Assembly (NCBI RefSeq): GCF_037042905.1
Contig: NC_087262.1
Coordinates: forward strand, 5,914,001 to 5,978,000
Reading direction: 5' to 3'
DNA length: 64,000 bases
Origin: Lytechinus pictus
Taxonomy: Eukaryota > Echinodermata > Echinoidea > Temnopleuroida > Toxopneustidae
The notes beneath the pieces are model-generated. The model searched no databases. It worked only from the letters and a program-made list of their open reading frames with translations, and was not told the DNA's origin. Shown piece after piece: positions 60,799-64,000 of the stretch. The first letter of the stretch is position 1. Every line of letters begins with the position of its first letter. Position numbers and translations under genes: made by a program.

Positions 60799-60937
60799 GA
60801 CATTTGCTCCGACGACAATTTGCTCCGCTGTAAATTCCACAAACAAATGGAATGGCCAACTTCAACCTGGAGTTAACACTATACCCTATTCCTATTCTAA
60901 ACCAAAGCCCGGAGCAATTGTCGCCGGAGCAAATGTC
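60799..60937. repeat. Inverted repeat of GACATTTGCTCCG type
   Basis: GACATTTGCTCCGACGACAA (60799) pairs with TTGTCGCCGGAGCAAATGTC (60918-60937). It looks like a short element of about 140 bp. Confidence 0.75.
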
Positions 60938-61780
60938 CTGTCACCATTACGGATTCTTTCGTGAGGGTGGATGCATGCGTGTGTGTATATTCGTGGGTGT
61001 TAATCGAACTGTCCTTATTTGAAAAAAAAAAAGCAATTCGTTTATATATTTGAATGACAGCTCTCGATCTTCTGTATAGGAGTTTGCAATGTTGTTGGCT
61101 ATGATAGAAAAACCGTGTGCATTACAATAATTATGCATCGCTTAACAGAGAAGAAAACACAGACCTATGTATTTCCGATCATTATCAAAGAGTTTTAAGT
61201 TTTTGTGTGACATCGGCAAACATAAGAAGACCGGTACCCTAAGCAAACCTAATTTGGAATTTGCCTTTCAAACTTAATTTTATTAAAACATTTATTAAAT
61301 TTGATATCCAAGATCTTATGAAAAGTTTTGGCGAAATAAAACGGATCTTTGTCTCAATTTTATGTATTCATAGTGAGATTATATTTTTAGTGGGATCTTT
61401 GTGCAGTTTTACCAGAGCGGAATAATACTCACTGGCTTCCATAAAATTGGTTTTATTTAGCCGACAACCTGGGGAGTGTTTCATCAACATTTTTGTCTGA
61501 CAAGTTGTTGCATTTGACAAATTTCCTTGATTTGGATTGGCTGAGAAGCACTGTTACTATGGTAACTGTCGGATGAAATAAGACTTGTCGGATTAAATGC
61601 TCCCCTGGTTTTAAAACCTATGATCGTGATCAAGTTTACATTTGATGAGATATGCACAACTGCCATTAAACAAAATTGATAGCTATATGATTCGATTGTT
61701 TCTCTCTAAATGAAAAAAATGGTATGATTTACTTTTCTATATAATAATTAATAGTTGTGATGTCTTATTGAGCGCACACA

Positions 61781-61834
61781 CCGTCCGGAGACGCTCATGA
61801 CGCTAGCCCAGCAACAGTTCCTTTAGATATAAAT
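61781..61834 (-). repeat. Conserved ~50-bp motif, inverted relative to 52168-52223
   Basis: On the minus strand CTAAAGGAACTGTT, then GGCTA.CG.CATGAGCGTCT and GACGGTGTG match the copy at 52168-52223; flanks are not similar. Confidence 0.65.
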
Positions 61835-62379
61835 ATAAATATATATATATACAAACAACAAATATAAATGTAAGCCAAGTCAACAAAGAGATCTTAACAA
61901 ATACAACCTGGTACATAATTTTAAAAAGAACAGTTTTGCATCACCCACCGGAATTCCTAGCTACATCCTGGGGGGCTGGTGCCCTCCTACTTGCTGCCGC
62001 TCCGTTCACCGACAATTTAAGGGGCAATATAATAATGTATAATATATTCTATATGTAATATATAAATACCGAAATTAATAACTTCAAAACGGTATATAAA
62101 AAGAGCAATTTATTATGTAAATGTCGTGTGCTTATAAATTGACTTATCAAAACTAATTCGCTCGAATTATGAATTGCCCACCCTCCTGCTGTATACAGAG
62201 CTAAATTGAGGCTTTATCCACAATTTGGTTTTACATATATTAGAACCCATAACGAAAAAGACTGTGAAATCAATCAGCTTCATTATCGTTGCTATTAAAA
62301 TGAAAATAACCAGTGGCCTAATGAGCCAGGAATTTGGGGGGGGGGGGGGCACAGAATGGCGTATGTGGGTGAAATTTCT

Positions 62380-62665
62380 AATAATAATTAATACTAATAA
62401 TAATAACATGCAACATTTATATAGCGCTTAATACAAATGTTTCTAAGCGCTGCATACTATTACCCCGGCTTTAGCACGGCTACCCTGATCGGGCGCAACG
62501 AGCATTCAAGGAATTCTTTCCTACCAGGTACCCATTTAATACACCTGGGTCGAGAGTGGCAAATGTAGATAAACGCCTTGCCAAAGGACCCTAGTGCTGT
62601 GGTGGGATTTGAACCCCGGAACTTGTGGTTCACAGTTCGGAGACTTATCCACTGAGCCACAACAA
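62380..62665 (-). repeat. tRNA-derived SINE, full length
   Basis: Minus strand. The head at 62665-62601 has A box TGGCTCAGTGGATAAGT and B box GGTTCAAATCC. The body runs AGGGTCCTTTGGCAAGGCG ... TAAAGCCGGGGTAATAGTA and ends ATTAAGCGCTATATAAATG plus a TTATTATTA tail. 3' fragments of it occur at 3415-3570 and 13051-13122. Confidence 0.8.
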
Positions 62666-62769
62666 CTCTTAAAACGTGTGAGCAACAAATCTAGCAAGCA
62701 ACAATTTTTTAGCAATATTTTTTTTAAATATAAACATACGGGAAGTTAACAATTATCCACCGACTAATA

Positions 62770-63045
62770 CTAGTGGTCGTGTGGTCCAGTGGTTAGAGCA
62801 TTGGACTCATAATCGCAAGGTTGTGAGTTCGAATCCCAACTCTGCCATTGTCTCCACTTTGATAAAAAGGCCCAAGAGTGATATCTGTCGTCTATAACGT
62901 CAGCCACTATGACTGATAAACCTAGACGTAAAATGTTTCATAGGTAATTGGTTACAAACCAGCTTGGCGTTTACAGCAAAAATGCTGTCCTGCCGAGTTC
63001 CTACGGGAGTTACCACAAACAGAAACAGAATTTAAGGTTTGCGTA
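62770..63045 (+). repeat. tRNA-derived SINE, second family
   Basis: The head GTGGTCCAGTGGTTAGAGCA (A box) with GAGTTCGAATCCC (B box) resembles a tRNA but has no proper anticodon stem. A ~200-bp body follows with CCAGCTTGGCGTTTACAGC and CCTGCCGAGTTCCTACGGGA. Confidence 0.7.
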
Positions 63046-64000
63046 GATTCATTGTTTTCTCATTATAATTTCTTTGTAAAGTCCACGATAAGTGTAGTGC
63101 TGATTTTTTTCAAATGTTCTTTTTAATTGAGGATACAAACTTCCCCGACTTTATTTTGTTGTCTCCATCAATATTATATATACACGTACATTTACATGAG
63201 GTATAAATATTTGATTTTTACGCGGAGACATGATGACATAGGACTGTTTGTATGAAAGGTGAAAAAAGGCAAACGATTTTTAAATTGAATTGAATAAGAA
63301 TTCAATAATACAAAACTTGTACAAAATAAAACTTATTTTAGAAATAACATGGGTCGAAAATGGTTAAAATGCATGCAGTTACAATTAGATTGCATGCACC
63401 TTTAGAACACAATTTCAGTTTTCTATCAAATACGTTGTGTTAACGATGATAACATATTTTGATTATTGAAATTTCATTGAAAGGACTATTTCAATGAGCT
63501 CCGTAGACATCTTCATTGAGAGATAAAAACAAAATTGAGAAAACTATATTTCGACTTCCGCGCCTTAAACTGATTACGTACCTCACATAACCTAATCAGT
63601 ATAACCTGGATATAAATTGGACCTTTGGTTTTGCTATAAAAATTTAATTTACATTTATACTGAGATAAGGCAGGCAGACAAATTCAATTAGATGCGACCA
63701 ATGCCGACACACATATTGTTGAAAAGTGGGGCAATATTGATCGAATCTTTTTTTTGCAACATGTATCGAACATGTCTTTATTGAAATTGACTCTGTTCAT
63801 TTTATTGGAACGGTAAACGTCTCTCAAATAAATTCATGTATGTGTTTAATTTTACCTTGTCTGGATGAAGGAAAAAAATGTACCAAACTATTACCGGAGA
63901 AAAGAAGATGACAGTGGCACCAAGATTGGACAAATAATGTTAAAGATATCATTGTGAAGTTCAGCTGATTGCAAATTGTGAAAAATCGATTAAATCGTTG
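63046..64000. other. Right edge, no feature seen
   Basis: AT-rich sequence. No coding exon, repeat pair or RNA gene that I can support. Confidence 0.5.

Larger units (their letters stand above)
59969..62379. other. No gene seen; inverted-repeat pairs
   Basis: I searched the minus strand for the missing N-terminal homeodomain exon and found none. Supported structures are a ~92-bp inverted pair (60344-60436 with 60631-60721), a second pair of ATTTGCTCCG-type sequence (60799-60828 with 60910-60937) and the 61781-61834 motif. Confidence 0.5.

Noticed and set aside
60555-60876. ~95-codon ORFs on both strands
   Set aside because: They run through an inverted repeat; the same words appear translated on both strands.
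62772-62848. Possible functional tRNA gene
   Set aside because: The anticodon stem does not pair and a SINE body follows.

Overview
The window looks like nuclear DNA of an echinoderm, most likely a sea urchin. The evidence is an intron-rich, AT-rich layout, a NACHT-LRR (NLR) immune receptor of the kind greatly expanded in sea urchins, a paired-class homeobox gene with an OAR motif, tRNA-derived SINEs, and very many short inverted-repeat transposons. The species cannot be fixed from the sequence alone.

Layout. (1) 2-2805, plus strand: the 3' part of an NLR receptor gene (end of NACHT, basic linker, leucine-rich repeats), two exons, cut by the left edge. (2) 2806-9943: no gene, mobile-element remnants. 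(3) 9944-50226, plus strand: a tandem cluster of three complete six-exon genes for the fatty acid hydroxylase/sterol desaturase superfamily (A 9944-19167, B 27981-36461, C 41849-50226). A fourth, orphan first exon lies at 24361-24466, and its splice donor is destroyed. All three genes have the same intron positions and phases (1,0,1,1,2) and three histidine clusters. B and C are about 85% identical in protein by my hand count and share intron and upstream sequence, so they are a recent duplication; A is older. (4) 50227-55252: no gene supported. (5) 55253-58926, minus strand: the 3' four exons of a paired-class homeobox gene, best matched to Drgx, from homeodomain residue 47 to an OAR motif and stop. 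The upstream exons were not found and are probably beyond the right edge. (6) 58927-64000: inverted-repeat elements and two tRNA-derived SINEs.

All exon joins were worked out by hand from reading phase, splice sites and similarity between paralogues. The joins agree in phase throughout, which is strong internal support. The hydroxylases are predicted multi-pass, di-iron, probably ER enzymes; their substrate cannot be read from the sequence. The three gene blocks are functionally unrelated as far as can be seen.

The most notable points are: the hydroxylase cluster with its dead promoter-plus-exon-1 duplicate; a paralogue comparison that reveals a 1.6-kb insertion with an empty site in the sister gene; a 2.7-kb foldback element whose arms are built of ~185-bp units; several TTAA-flanked piggyBac-like non-autonomous elements, one holding a nested second element; a degenerate hammerhead-like motif; and a conserved minisatellite in intron 1 of the duplicated genes.
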